The notes: a model not told the origin generated them from the letters alone. A stretch of 64,000 bases of DNA from JANMDU01 sp031418715 (GCA_031418715.1 JANOJL010000003.1:68722-132721), one strand, 5' to 3'. Numbered from the stretch's first letter, positions 52,651-61,607 are shown. Made by a program: numbers and translations.

Positions 52651-53382
52651 ATGAACCAATCCGTGAAATCTGCTGACCGCATTATGGTTGTTGACGACGA
52701 TGCTCGCATTCGCGATCTGCTGCGCCGTTATCTAACGCAAGAGGGCTTTGAAGTCATTGTGGCTGAAGACGGCAAAGCGCTGTCCCGCGCCATGATTCGC
52801 GAGCCGATCAACCTGATCGTGCTGGATCTGATGCTGCCCGGTGAAGATGGGCTCTCGATTTGCCGCCGCCTGCGCGCCAGCGGTGATCGCACCCCTATCA
52901 TCATGCTGACCGCCAAAGGCGAAGATGTCGATCGCATCGTGGGCCTGGAAGTGGGTGCAGATGATTATTTGGGCAAGCCTTTCAATCCCCGTGAGCTGCT
53001 GGCGCGCGTGCATGCCGTGCTGCGTCGCCGCCCTGCCATGGAAGCGCCGGGTGCGCCTTCTTCTGAGAGCGAGAATGTGAATTTTGGCCCGTTTGATTTT
53101 GATCTCGGTCAACGGACTCTGAAGAAAAGCGGCGAAGAAATCGCACTCACCACAGGCGAATTTGCCATGCTCAAAGCGCTGGTGCGCCATCCTCGCCAGC
53201 CACTCTCGCGCGAGAAACTCGCCCAGCTGGCACGTGGTCGTGAATTCGAGCCTTTTGACCGCAGTTTGGATGTGCAGATCTCGCGTCTGCGCAAGATGAT
53301 TGAGAATGATGTGGCTCAGCCGCGCTATATTCAAACCGTGTGGGGCGTGGGTTACGTGTTTGTGCCGGATGGCAAGAGCTGA
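52651..53382 (+). CDS. ompR: Response regulator OmpR
   Basis: A 243-residue response regulator with a receiver domain (VVDDDARIRDLLRRYL, phosphoacceptor Asp59 in LIVLDLMLPGEDGL, MLTAKGED, GADDYLGKPF) and a C-terminal winged helix of the OmpR/PhoB type (FDFDLGQRTLKKSGEEIALT, RSLDVQISRLRKMIE, QTVWGVGYVFV). The ribosome-binding site is CAGGAG. envZ is downstream, and the pair controls porin and osmolarity-response genes. The 293 bp upstream is AT-rich with TTACATATTTACA just before the gene, a possible OmpR-type site. Confidence 0.92.
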   Translation: MNQSVKSADRIMVVDDDARIRDLLRRYLTQEGFEVIVAEDGKALSRAMIREPINLIVLDLMLPGEDGLSICRRLRASGDRTPIIMLTAKGEDVDRIVGLEVGADDYLGKPFNPRELLARVHAVLRRRPAMEAPGAPSSESENVNFGPFDFDLGQRTLKKSGEEIALTTGEFAMLKALVRHPRQPLSREKLAQLARGREFEPFDRSLDVQISRLRKMIENDVAQPRYIQTVWGVGYVFVPDGKS

Positions 53383-53484
53383 TCAGCGCAAACACATCTG
53401 CAAACGGCGGCGTTGTTCGGTGTCCTTGTGATCCCAAGCAACTCCGCTTTTTTATGACTCTCTATTTGTGAAACTCTAGCTTCC

Positions 53485-54996
53485 ATGCCCTCCAGAAACG
53501 ATCACATCCTCGGTGGCAGCGGCATGGCAGGCCGCGATTCGGGCAATCACTCGTCCAACACGGGCACGCATCTGCCCTCCGGCATGGCCGGCTCCCCCAT
53601 GCCCACGGGCCCCGCTGCGCTGGAGACGATGCCTGCGCCGCTGGATGTGCGCCCCGCGGGCGCGATGAGCAAGGTGCGCTTTAGTTTGTTTTGGCGCACA
53701 TTTTTTCTGCTGGCTTTGCTGCTGGTGGGCTCGGTGGTGGCTTGGCTGCAAACCTTTCGGGTGCTCGAATCTGAGCCGCGCGCCGCGCAGACGGCGCAGC
53801 AAATTGCCTCCATCGTCAATCTCTCGCGCGCTGCGCTGGTGCATTCCGATGCGATTGCGCGGATCTCGCTGATCAAACAACTGGCAGAGTTAGAGGGCGT
53901 GAAAGTGGTGGCTCGCACGCCCACCGATGTCGTGCAAACTTTTGAAGGCGACACGCAAATGCAGCGCGTGCTGGTGGATTTGCGCGTGCGCTTGGGCGAG
54001 CGTGCCACACTGGCTCGCAAGGTGAATGGTGAAGAAGGCTTGTGGGTCGGCTTTGGTATTGAGAACGAAAAATTCTGGCTGCAAACCGATCTGGCGCGGC
54101 TCGCGCCCGTGCCAGGGCGTGCTTGGTTGATTTGGCTCTCGATTGCCGCCCTGCTCTCTCTGGCTGGCGCTGCGCTGATTGCGCGGCTGATCAATCGGCC
54201 TTTGAAAGCGCTCTCGTTTGCGGCGGGCCGCGTGAAAGATGGTGATTTTGATGCGAGCCGCTTGAATGAAGATGCCGTCACCAGCGAAATTCGCGAGGTC
54301 AACGCGGGCTTTAACCGCATGGCCGAGCAGTTGGCCAAGATTGAGCAAGATCGCGCGGTGATGCTCGCTGGGATTTCGCATGATCTGCGCACGCCGCTAG
54401 CTCGCCTGCGCTTAGAAACTGAGATGAGCGTGGCTGATGATGTGGCGCGAAATCACATGGTCTCTGATCTGGAGCAGCTCGACGCCATCATTGATAAGTT
54501 TTTGGATTACGCCCGCCCCACAGATCAGCAGCATCTGCGCCCGGTGGCGCTCAACGATGTGATTGAGGCCTGCGTGCTCGCTGTGCAGCAGACCGATGAT
54601 TTACGCGTCAAGCTGGATCTGCCGGCAGATTTTCATGTGATGGGCGATGAGGTGGAGCTCACCCGCGTGATCACGAATTTAGTGGAAAACGCTCGCAAAT
54701 ATGGCAAATCTGTCGCCACGGGCGTGACCCAACTCGACATTGCCGCCCGTGAACGCGATGGCTGGGTCATGCTCAAAGTGCGCGACCATGGTGCGGGCGC
54801 TGCTGAAGACACTCTCAAACACCTCACCAAGCCCTTTTTCAGAGGCGATGTCGCTCGCACAGCCGCCACCGGCGCAGGTCTTGGCCTGGCCATCGTCGAA
54901 AAAACCATCCAACGCCTAGGCGGCAGCTTCAGCCTGCACAACTCATCCACCGGCGGTCTGGCTGCGAATATCCGTTTGCCTTCGGCCAAGCGTTGA
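53485..54996 (+). CDS. envZ: Sensor histidine kinase EnvZ-like
   Basis: A 503-residue membrane kinase paired with OmpR. It has two membrane helices (about 68-90 and 213-235) around a periplasmic sensor, a HAMP domain after TM2 (RLINRPLKALSFAAGRVKDG), the phospho-acceptor His299 in AGISHDLRTPLARLRLETEM, and an HATPase domain with NLVENARKYG and GAGLGLAIVEKTI. A Gly/Pro/Ser-rich N-terminal stretch of about 60 residues is unusual; ATG 53665 (MSKVRF) is an alternative start giving a normal length. It lies 102 bp after ompR. Confidence 0.88.
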   Translation: MPSRNDHILGGSGMAGRDSGNHSSNTGTHLPSGMAGSPMPTGPAALETMPAPLDVRPAGAMSKVRFSLFWRTFFLLALLLVGSVVAWLQTFRVLESEPRAAQTAQQIASIVNLSRAALVHSDAIARISLIKQLAELEGVKVVARTPTDVVQTFEGDTQMQRVLVDLRVRLGERATLARKVNGEEGLWVGFGIENEKFWLQTDLARLAPVPGRAWLIWLSIAALLSLAGAALIARLINRPLKALSFAAGRVKDGDFDASRLNEDAVTSEIREVNAGFNRMAEQLAKIEQDRAVMLAGISHDLRTPLARLRLETEMSVADDVARNHMVSDLEQLDAIIDKFLDYARPTDQQHLRPVALNDVIEACVLAVQQTDDLRVKLDLPADFHVMGDEVELTRVITNLVENARKYGKSVATGVTQLDIAARERDGWVMLKVRDHGAGAAEDTLKHLTKPFFRGDVARTAATGAGLGLAIVEKTIQRLGGSFSLHNSSTGGLAANIRLPSAKR

Positions 54997-55090
54997 TTAA
55001 AGCGTTTTTGTGGTTGACAGAAGGGTAAGCGAGTGTTACAAAAGCAATATGATTTGAAGCAGCTGAAAAGCAAACAACGCCATCAAGTCT

Positions 55091-55930
55091 TTGCCTTTGA
55101 AAAAAATCAACATCACGACCGAACGGGGAAACTTCAGCGCTCAGCTCTTGGGTGACAAGGGACAGTGGGTCGTCTGCTGGCCCGCTCAGCTCAATGATAG
55201 CGAGAGCATGCAAGAGTTTGCGCACCTGCTCTCGCGAAATTTCCGTGTGGTGCTTTGCGATCCGCCTGCGATCGGCCTCAATCAAAACCTGCCTTACAGC
55301 AATGCCATTGCTGATCTGGTGTATTACGCGCATCGCGTGTTGATCAAGCTCGGTATTGAGCGCTGCCATTGGGTTGGGCATAGCGCGGGCGGGGTCGTCG
55401 GCGCGGGGCTCTACAGTGCCTTGCCAGACCGTATTCAAAGCCTCACGCTGGCCTCTGCCCCCATGCTCAGCCAAGGGCGCTTCAAGCTGCATGTTGCGGC
55501 AACCACGGCACTGCTCGCGGGCTCGCGCTTGGGTCGCCATGTGCTGGCATCGCGCGCAGTGCAGGAAATGGGCTATGCCGATGCACAAGAGAAATCGCAG
55601 GTGGCAGGCTATTTGCGCAAAGCATTGGAGCGCTGCGAGCCCAAAACCATCAGCAGCATGCGCCCATTAGATGGCGCCAGCGTGCGCCGCGTGTTTGACA
55701 AGCTGCGCAGCAACCCAGCGCCACTCCTCATTCTGTGTGGCCGCCATGATCGCATCGTGCTCCAACGCGACCAGCGCACAGTGGCTGAAATCACCCAATC
55801 GCAATATGCCGATCTGAATTGCGGACACATGAATTTGATGGTCGAGCCCGAAGGCTGCGCGCATGCCTTCATGCGCTTCGTGCAAACGCTCGACACCCAG
55901 CGCGCCGTCCCTAAAGCCTTCGCCGCTTAG
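55091..55930 (+). CDS. Alpha/beta-hydrolase
   Basis: A 279-residue alpha/beta-hydrolase-fold protein. The oxyanion/cap region starts VVCWPAQLNDSESMQEFAHL. The nucleophile elbow is VGHSAGGVVGAGL with Ser, the acid is probably in LLILCGRHDRIVL, and the terminal His in LNCGHMNLMVEPE. Members of this class are esterases, lactonases or C-C hydrolases; the substrate cannot be told. The start is TTG 55091, as no ATG is in frame upstream. It is convergent with the following small secreted protein gene. Confidence 0.85.
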   Translation: MPLKKINITTERGNFSAQLLGDKGQWVVCWPAQLNDSESMQEFAHLLSRNFRVVLCDPPAIGLNQNLPYSNAIADLVYYAHRVLIKLGIERCHWVGHSAGGVVGAGLYSALPDRIQSLTLASAPMLSQGRFKLHVAATTALLAGSRLGRHVLASRAVQEMGYADAQEKSQVAGYLRKALERCEPKTISSMRPLDGASVRRVFDKLRSNPAPLLILCGRHDRIVLQRDQRTVAEITQSQYADLNCGHMNLMVEPEGCAHAFMRFVQTLDTQRAVPKAFAA

Positions 55931-55970
55931 GCCGCCTTGAAGGCGAGTTCGCTCAGATCAACGCCAGCGG

Positions 55971-56291
55971 TTAATCGTCGTGGCGGCCTCGGGCGTAGCC
56001 ATGCGCGTAACCGTGCTTGTAGCCATGCTTCTTCCAATGCTTCGCATGCCCGGGGTGGACATACACCACTGGCACAGGCTGATAGAGAGGTTGATACACG
56101 CGTTGATACACCACAGGCGCAGGGTAATAAACCACCGGAGGCGGGCTGTACACCACAGGCGGCGGTGCATAAATCACGCGGGGCGCTGGGCGTGGTGAGC
56201 CAATCGTCACCGTCCAGCTCACGTCATTCGCTAGCACAGCGCCAGAGGCCAGCGCAGTAGCTGCAACAGCAGCGGCCATCCATACTTTCAT
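55971..56291 (-). CDS. Small secreted Pro/Tyr/His-rich protein
   Basis: A 106-residue protein with a Sec signal (MKVWMAAAVAATALASGAVLA). The mature part is a low-complexity repeat of Pro, Val and Tyr (APPPVVYSPPPVVYYPAPVV), then a His/Lys/Gly/Tyr-rich tail (HAKHWKKHGYKHGYAHGYA). AAAGGAGATCATC precedes ATG 56291. Such proteins are common near the cell surface of Burkholderiales; metal binding by the His-rich tail is possible but unproven. Confidence 0.75.
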   Translation of the reverse strand: MKVWMAAAVAATALASGAVLANDVSWTVTIGSPRPAPRVIYAPPPVVYSPPPVVYYPAPVVYQRVYQPLYQPVPVVYVHPGHAKHWKKHGYKHGYAHGYARGRHDD

Positions 56292-56421
56292 GATGATCTC
56301 CTTTGAAAAGCAGTCCACCTACAACGCCCCGCACCCGCGCTGCGTTGGCCGTTTCAGGTATCTGCGCCGCAAAAGCTGTATCCATCTGTCAGAGGCCGCC
56401 CGAGCCCTCTAAAATCAGTGC

Positions 56422-58191
56422 ATGACCGTTTCTACCCCTTCCGCCGCTCCCGAAGCCACCAAGCCCAGCAATTTCCTGCGCCAAATCATCGAAGCAGACT
56501 TGAGCCAAGGCAAGCATTCCAGCATCGTCACCCGCTTCCCGCCCGAGCCCAATGGCTACCTGCACATTGGCCATGCCAAAAGCATCTGCCTCAATTTCGG
56601 CCTCGCCCGCGATTACAAAGGCATCTGCAACCTGCGCTTTGACGACACCAACCCCGAAAAAGAAGAGCAGGAATACGTTGACTCCATCATCGACGCCGTC
56701 AGCTGGCTCGGCTTTAGCTGGGGCAAAGAAAAAAGCAAAGACGAAGCCCACGCTCTCTTTGCCAGCAACTATTTCGATTTCATGTATCAAGCCGCCGAGC
56801 ACCTGATTGAGCGCGGCTTGGCGTATGTAGACGAGCAAACGCCAGAAGAAATGCGCGCCAACCGAGGTGATTTCAACACCCCCGGCAAGCCCAGTGCCTT
56901 CCGCAGCCGCACGCCAGCACAGAATTTAGAGCGTTTTAGGGAGATGGCCGGCGCAAAACATGCCGATGGCGCTATGGTTTTAAGAGCAAAAGTCGATCTC
57001 GCATCCCCCATCATCAGCATGCGCGACCCCACCATCTACCGCATTCGCCGCGCCACGCACCACAACACCGGCGATGCATGGTGCATCTATCCCATGTATG
57101 CCTTTGCGCACCCAATTGAAGACGCCATCGAAGGCATCACCCACAGCATCTGCACGCTCGAATTCGAAGAGCAGCGCCCTTGGTACGACTGGCTCATGGA
57201 TCGTCTCGTTGAAGGCAACCTCATCAAAGCCCCCCAGCCCCGCCAATACGAATTTGCAAGGCTCAACCTCACCTACATCGTCACCAGCAAACGCAAGCTC
57301 GCCCAACTCGTCAACGAGAAAAAAGTCAGCGGCTGGGATGATCCCCGCATGCCAACCATCGTCGGCCTGCGCCGCCGTGGCTACACGCCCCAAGCCCTGC
57401 ATCTCTTCGCCGAGCGCATCGGCGTGAGCAAAGCCAATGGCTGGATTGATTACTCCACATTAGAAGGCTCGCTGCGCGACACTCTCGACCCCATCGCCCC
57501 CCGCGCCATGGCCGTGCTCGACCCCCTCAAGCTCATCCTCACCAACTGGGAAGAAGCCTTCTCTAGCACCGCCGACCATCACGAGCCCTGCACCGCCCCC
57601 GTCCACCCCCATCACCCCGACATGGGCAAACGCAGCTTTAGCATGAGCAAAGAAGTCTGGATCGAACGCACCGACTACGAAGAAATCCCTAGCAAAGGCT
57701 TCTTCCGCCTCTACCCCAGCAACAAAGTCCGCCTCAAATACGGCTTCGTCATCGAAGTCGAAGGCGCAGACTATCCAGAAGGCACATCACAAGACACTAT
57801 CAATACAGGAGCTGCCCGCGCACATTCTATAAGGGCTAGAGTGCTAAAAGACACCAAATCCGGCACCCCCGGCAGCGATGCAGTCAAAGTCAAAGGCGTC
57901 ATCACCTGGGTCGGCGCGCAAGATGCAGTCACCGCAGAAATCCGCCTCTACGACCGCCTCTTCACCACCGAGCAACCCGACGCAGGCGGCAAAGATTACC
58001 TAGAAGCCTTAAACCCCAACAGCCTACAAACCATCACCGCCTACGTCGAGCCATCCCTCGCTCAAGCCAAACCCGACGACAAATTTCAGTTTGAACGGCA
58101 TGGCTACTTTGTCGCGGATCGGGTGGATCACGGCAACGGCAAAGTCGTGTTCAACAAGATCACGGGTTTGAAGGATACTTGGGCAAAGTGA
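56422..58191 (+). CDS. glnS: Glutaminyl-tRNA synthetase
   Basis: A 589-residue class I synthetase. Seen are the HIGH motif in PPEPNGYLHIGHAKS, the WCIYPMYAFAHPIEDAIEGI region, YIVTSKRKLAQLV (the KMSKS equivalent), and the two beta-barrel anticodon-binding domains. Residues about 459-477, in the C-terminal anticodon-binding part, are encoded by a dispersed repeat. The 3' end (ITGLKDTWAK) is duplicated about 820 bp downstream at 58980-59012. This suggests that the cassette between the two was inserted at the 3' end of glnS. Confidence 0.95.
   Translation: MTVSTPSAAPEATKPSNFLRQIIEADLSQGKHSSIVTRFPPEPNGYLHIGHAKSICLNFGLARDYKGICNLRFDDTNPEKEEQEYVDSIIDAVSWLGFSWGKEKSKDEAHALFASNYFDFMYQAAEHLIERGLAYVDEQTPEEMRANRGDFNTPGKPSAFRSRTPAQNLERFREMAGAKHADGAMVLRAKVDLASPIISMRDPTIYRIRRATHHNTGDAWCIYPMYAFAHPIEDAIEGITHSICTLEFEEQRPWYDWLMDRLVEGNLIKAPQPRQYEFARLNLTYIVTSKRKLAQLVNEKKVSGWDDPRMPTIVGLRRRGYTPQALHLFAERIGVSKANGWIDYSTLEGSLRDTLDPIAPRAMAVLDPLKLILTNWEEAFSSTADHHEPCTAPVHPHHPDMGKRSFSMSKEVWIERTDYEEIPSKGFFRLYPSNKVRLKYGFVIEVEGADYPEGTSQDTINTGAARAHSIRARVLKDTKSGTPGSDAVKVKGVITWVGAQDAVTAEIRLYDRLFTTEQPDAGGKDYLEALNPNSLQTITAYVEPSLAQAKPDDKFQFERHGYFVADRVDHGNGKVVFNKITGLKDTWAK
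57796..57850 (+). repeat. Dispersed repeat inside glnS (copy 18)
   Basis: ACTATCAATACAGGAGCTGC, CGCGCACATTCTATAAGGGC, GAGTGCTAAAAGACACC, in frame as residues 459-477. Confidence 0.75.
58159..58189. repeat. glnS 3'-end direct repeat, left copy
   Basis: 31 bp at the glnS 3' end (ATCACGGGTTTGAAGG, ATACTTGGGCAAAGT). It matches 58980-59010 at 28 of 31 positions; the three differences are synonymous third positions. Confidence 0.8.
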
Positions 58192-58193
58192 GC

Positions 58194-58427
58194 ATGAAAA
58201 GCACAGACTACTTCCGCAACGAAGTGCTCATCAAGCGCCCTTACCTGCGCGAAGAATGGATCGAGCTGGCGCTCGCGCAGCCCATCAAACGCGAAACCCA
58301 GCCAGAAGATGGCCGCATCCGCCAATGGGTGTGGATTGAGGAGCTAGGCCGCCACCTGCGCGTCGTCACCCTCGAAGACGGCCAAACCGTTCATAATGCC
58401 TTTCCAGACAGGAGGTTTTCACCATGA
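58194..58427 (+). CDS. DUF4258-type small protein
   Basis: A 77-residue protein starting MKSTDYFRNEVLIKRPYLRE and ending VTLEDGQTVHNAFPDRRF. The pattern of an N-terminal helix, a short beta sheet (RQWVWIEELGRHLRVV) and a terminal strand ending DRRF is that of DUF4258, a small family related to RelE/BrnT-like toxins. Its stop overlaps the next start (ATGA), and the pair DUF4258-DUF2283 is often found together. A toxin-antitoxin-like role is possible but unproven. Confidence 0.65.
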   Translation: MKSTDYFRNEVLIKRPYLREEWIELALAQPIKRETQPEDGRIRQWVWIEELGRHLRVVTLEDGQTVHNAFPDRRFSP

Positions 58428-58639
58428 AAATTGCATACGACAAAGCCACGGATTCGCTCTACATCCATTTGGCTGACCGCGCCTCCGTCGATTCCGATGA
58501 AGTGCGCGAAGGCATCGTGCTCGACTACGACGCCAACGGCGCTTTGGTCGGCATCGACTTGCAGCATGCCAGCAAAAAAGTGGACATTCATAACCTGTCC
58601 CTCTCCAAGCTACCGCTGGGGCAGTTGGAAGCGGCCTGA
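58424..58639 (+). CDS. DUF2283-family small protein
   Basis: A 71-residue protein with the DUF2283 core: MKIAYDKATDSLYIHLADRA, VREGIVLDYDANGALVGIDL. The 4 bp overlap with the DUF4258 gene implies coupled translation. DUF2283 proteins are small beta-rich proteins of unknown function that commonly accompany DUF4258. They may be the antitoxin partner. Confidence 0.75.
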   Translation: MKIAYDKATDSLYIHLADRASVDSDEVREGIVLDYDANGALVGIDLQHASKKVDIHNLSLSKLPLGQLEAA

Positions 58640-58668
58640 GTGCCCGTGCACAGCGTCTGTCCAGTGCT

Positions 58669-58860
58669 ATGAAATCCACCTATTTCGAAGACGACGACAT
58701 CCTGCAAATCCGAGTAGCCGATAAACCCATCGTCCGCGAAGTCTCGCAAGGCTGGCATACGAATATCAGCTACGCAGAAGACGGCACGATTGTTGAGATC
58801 GTTTTGCTGGATGCGAAAAAGGAAGGCTTGCTGCCGCTGGAATTCAGGAAAGCGGCTTAA
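58669..58860 (+). CDS. Second DUF2283-like protein
   Basis: A 63-residue protein starting MKSTYFEDDDILQIRVADKP and ending EIVLLDAKKEGLLPLEFRKA. Its middle, TNISYAEDGTIVEIVLLDA, repeats the DUF2283 beta pattern. It differs from the copy 30 bp upstream, so a recent duplication is unlikely. Confidence 0.6.
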   Translation: MKSTYFEDDDILQIRVADKPIVREVSQGWHTNISYAEDGTIVEIVLLDAKKEGLLPLEFRKAA

Positions 58861-58887
58861 TGCGCTACCCTCCAGAGCCTACAGTTG

Positions 58888-58946
58888 GTATCAATTTAGT
58901 AGCATTCGGCGCATATTCTATGCCGGCAACCGCCTCAAAAGGCATC
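58888..58946 (+). repeat. Dispersed repeat, copy 19
   Basis: GGTATCAATTTAGTAGCATT, GGCGCATATTCTATGCCGGC, ACCGCCTCAAAAGGC. Confidence 0.8.
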
Positions 58947-58979
58947 AAATCGCACAGCAGGCAATCCGTGCTCAGTATT

Positions 58980-59012
58980 ATCACGGGGTTGAAAGACACT
59001 TGGGCAAAGTAA
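58980..59012 (+). repeat. Duplicated glnS 3' end, right copy
   Basis: ATCACGGGGTTGAAAG, ACACTTGGGCAAAGT and a TAA stop, encoding ITGLKDTWAK again. It ends directly before the toxin-antitoxin genes. Confidence 0.8.
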
Positions 59013-59067
59013 TCTTGTCAGAATACGGCAATGCCGTATAATTCATTTCATTGAAATTTCACTCAAT

Positions 59068-59388
59068 ATGCTGACCGTTGCAGAGACAATTACCTTCCAA
59101 CGTCTTTGGCCTGACTACTGGACAGAGGATGAAAGAGGTGAGTTTGCAAGCCATCTGGCACTCAATCCCGATGTGGGCGACGTTGTCCCCGGCACGGGCG
59201 GTGTGCGTAAAGTGCGCTGGACTCGTCAAGGCGCAGGCAAGCGCGGTGGCGTGCGAGTGGTGTATTTCAATCGGTTTGCCAACGGTGAAATCTGGCTGCT
59301 CTTAATCTACAGCAAGAGCGTGCTAGACAATGCACCAGCCAAGCTATTGAAGCAAATGAAACAGGAGATTGATCATGCCGATGACTGA
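59068..59388 (+). CDS. RelE/HigB-like toxin
   Basis: A 106-residue protein of the RelE/ParE toxin fold, probably a ribosome-dependent or other mRNA-cleaving toxin of the HigB type. Visible are PDYWTEDERGEFASHLALNP, GVRKVRWTRQGAGKRGGVRV, VVYFNRFANGEIWLLLIYSK, and LLKQMKQEIDHADD. The arrangement toxin-first, HTH antitoxin second, with overlapping ends (59375/59388), is that of higBA-type systems. Confidence 0.85.
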   Translation: MLTVAETITFQRLWPDYWTEDERGEFASHLALNPDVGDVVPGTGGVRKVRWTRQGAGKRGGVRVVYFNRFANGEIWLLLIYSKSVLDNAPAKLLKQMKQEIDHADD

Positions 59389-59701
59389 AAAACAACTGCG
59401 CGAACGCGATGCTAAGCGAGACTTAGGCGCTGAGCTTTTGCAATCCATCCGCGAAATGAAAGCCGGCAAAGGCAAAGTAGTCGCGAAAATCGAAGTGCCC
59501 CCCGTCGTCATGGCGCGCATGAAATCCGGCCTCTCCCAAAGCCAATTCGCCAGCCTACTCGGCGTTTCCGTGCGCACCCTGCAAGATTGGGAGCAAGGCC
59601 GTAGACAACCCAGCGGCGCAGCGCAAACTTTGATCACGATTGCGGAGCAACAGCCTAAAGTGCTCAAGCAGGTTTTAAAAATGCATGCACCAACTCTATA
59701 A
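59375..59701 (+). CDS. HigA-like antitoxin, XRE-type
   Basis: A 108-residue protein with an N-terminal helical part (MPMTEKQLRERDAKRDLGAE) and a Cro/CI-type helix-turn-helix (GLSQSQFASLLGVSVRTLQD, WEQGRRQPSGAAQTLI). It overlaps the toxin's 3' end by 14 bp. CAGGAG precedes ATG 59375; the frame also has a TTG at 59369. It is expected to neutralise the toxin and repress the operon. Confidence 0.85.
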   Translation: MPMTEKQLRERDAKRDLGAELLQSIREMKAGKGKVVAKIEVPPVVMARMKSGLSQSQFASLLGVSVRTLQDWEQGRRQPSGAAQTLITIAEQQPKVLKQVLKMHAPTL

Positions 59702-59733
59702 GAACTACGCAAAGCGATCTAAGAAAGAGACAT

Positions 59734-61575
59734 ATGGCAAATCTACTGGCCTTTCGTATTACTAATTTTCGTTCGATAGTCGATTCTGGTTGGGTTACTT
59801 TTTCTAATGATGGCATTACTGCTCTGATTGGACAAAACGAGAGCGGTAAAACCTCAATCATCGAAGCCTTGTACGCGGCTCTCAATTGTGGTGACGTTAC
59901 TGCTGACGATTTCAGAATTGGTTCTGAGCACCCCGTAGTTTTCCTCAAGGCAAAGATAGATTGGGAAGAGGTACTTCCTGAATTGAAGCAAAAAAATGCT
60001 ACTGATGCCATCGTTGAAGCAGCAACTATTTTCTTGGAAGAACTCTCGCACGTTGTTACCCTGGAAGTCAGCTGGCCTCTTTCTCCGGAAACAAAAAAGT
60101 ATTCAGGCGATGTAGTTCTTTTGGATGCCGAGAGATTTCTCTCTCTACAGGCGACCTACAGCAGTCAAACTGAAACTACTGATAAATTGACGCCTACTAA
60201 AGAGGTTTCTGCAGAAGACTCGGACGAAGCAGAGGATGAACAAGAAGAACCTAAGCAGGTTATCTTTACAATTGACGATATTTCTGAATGCATTTATCGC
60301 CCATTGCCCGCAGCGATTTTATTCAATACTGATTCCGGCTTGCTTCCGAATGCAGTAGATATTGATCAATCTGGGCAGCCAACCGGTTCAGGTGCGACGG
60401 CAGCAAAAAATTTCTTGGCAATTGCAAAAGTAGATTTGCCCACATTAGTAAAGCAAGATGCGCGATACAGACAGAACATCTTGAATAAGGCAAACGATCG
60501 CATAAGTGCAGATTTCACTAACTTTTGGAGTCAAATAATAGGTCAAAGCTCGCGACTTGAAATCAAATGCGAAATCGCACACTACCCCAGTACCGCTGGT
60601 GAGAAGGCTGGCAAGCAGCATCTGGTTTTCTGGGTTTCAGATGGCAATACACAACTGTATTTGAAGCAAAGAAGTCTGGGCGTTAGGTGGTATGTATCGT
60701 TCTATTTGCAGCTCAGAGCCACTGAAATGAACGGCGCAAATCGAGTCTTTTTGCTTGATGAACCCGGAGCCAATCTTCATGCGAAGGCACAAGAAGATGT
60801 ACTCAAACTAATAAATCAGCTCAGAAAAAGTGTTCCAGTGGTTTACTCCACTCATTCACCCAAAATGCTAGAATTTGATAAGCTTTTTAGGATTCGTGCA
60901 GCCCAGAGAACAGGTGATCAAGAGGATAGTCCCACCGCAGTAATTGATGGGCATCAACTAGCCTCTGCGTCTTCAGACACGCTTTCGCCGATATTGGCTG
61001 CGATGGGCTCTGACATGTCGCAGCAAGCAGTAATAAAGAAATTTAGAAATGTATTACTAGAAGAAATTAGCGGCTTTTACTATATCAAGGCATTTTGGAA
61101 ACTGTTCAATATACGAACAGAGGCTCACTTCATACCTTCCACTGGTGTCAATAAAATTCCCATGCTTGCGAATATGTTCTTAGGCTGGGGATTAGACTTT
61201 ATCGTTGCTATTGACGACGACAAACAAGGCAGAGAGGTTTTCAACCAGCTTAAGAAAGAGATGTTTGGAGACCGCGATGAATTGGCTCGTGCTCAGCTGC
61301 TAAAGCTGCCTAATAGTGGGGATATTGAGGAAATCTTTTCTAGAGCCTGTTTCGCCAAGCATGTACTTAAGGACCCGGCAGCCCACTTCTCAGGCAGTAA
61401 TGCAGACTATTTGAAGACTAATCAAATCTCTAAACCAATGAAGGCGTTGGAGTTTTACTTATCTGTCAACGCGGGCGAAATTAAGCTAGAAAACTTTGAG
61501 CAAACAACGATCGATAACGCTAAAACGCTTACTGACTCGATTTGTCAGTTGCTCGAAAAGCGCTCTAAAGCTTAG
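59734..61575 (+). CDS. OLD-family ATPase-nuclease (AAA + TOPRIM)
   Basis: A 613-residue protein. An N-terminal AAA ATPase with Walker A GQNESGKTSIIEAL (about residue 32), a long insertion with an acidic Glu-rich stretch (about 160-190), Walker B VFLLDEPGANLHAKAQEDVL and H-loop YSTHSP. A C-terminal TOPRIM-like domain includes LLEEISGFYYIKAFWKLF and DFIVAIDDDKQGREVF. This is the layout of class 1 OLD (overcoming lysogenization defect) nucleases, which act in anti-phage defence. Base use is clearly AT-richer than the neighbours. It stands alone with no UvrD-like (GajB) partner. Confidence 0.8.
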   Translation: MANLLAFRITNFRSIVDSGWVTFSNDGITALIGQNESGKTSIIEALYAALNCGDVTADDFRIGSEHPVVFLKAKIDWEEVLPELKQKNATDAIVEAATIFLEELSHVVTLEVSWPLSPETKKYSGDVVLLDAERFLSLQATYSSQTETTDKLTPTKEVSAEDSDEAEDEQEEPKQVIFTIDDISECIYRPLPAAILFNTDSGLLPNAVDIDQSGQPTGSGATAAKNFLAIAKVDLPTLVKQDARYRQNILNKANDRISADFTNFWSQIIGQSSRLEIKCEIAHYPSTAGEKAGKQHLVFWVSDGNTQLYLKQRSLGVRWYVSFYLQLRATEMNGANRVFLLDEPGANLHAKAQEDVLKLINQLRKSVPVVYSTHSPKMLEFDKLFRIRAAQRTGDQEDSPTAVIDGHQLASASSDTLSPILAAMGSDMSQQAVIKKFRNVLLEEISGFYYIKAFWKLFNIRTEAHFIPSTGVNKIPMLANMFLGWGLDFIVAIDDDKQGREVFNQLKKEMFGDRDELARAQLLKLPNSGDIEEIFSRACFAKHVLKDPAAHFSGSNADYLKTNQISKPMKALEFYLSVNAGEIKLENFEQTTIDNAKTLTDSICQLLEKRSKA

Positions 61576-61607
61576 CTATAGATTGTTAATACGAATGGCA
61601 ATAATGA

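Noticed and set aside
59734..61575. Gabija system (GajAB)
   Set aside because: The ATPase-TOPRIM protein resembles GajA, but the following gene is not a UvrD-like helicase; a stand-alone OLD nuclease is the safer call.
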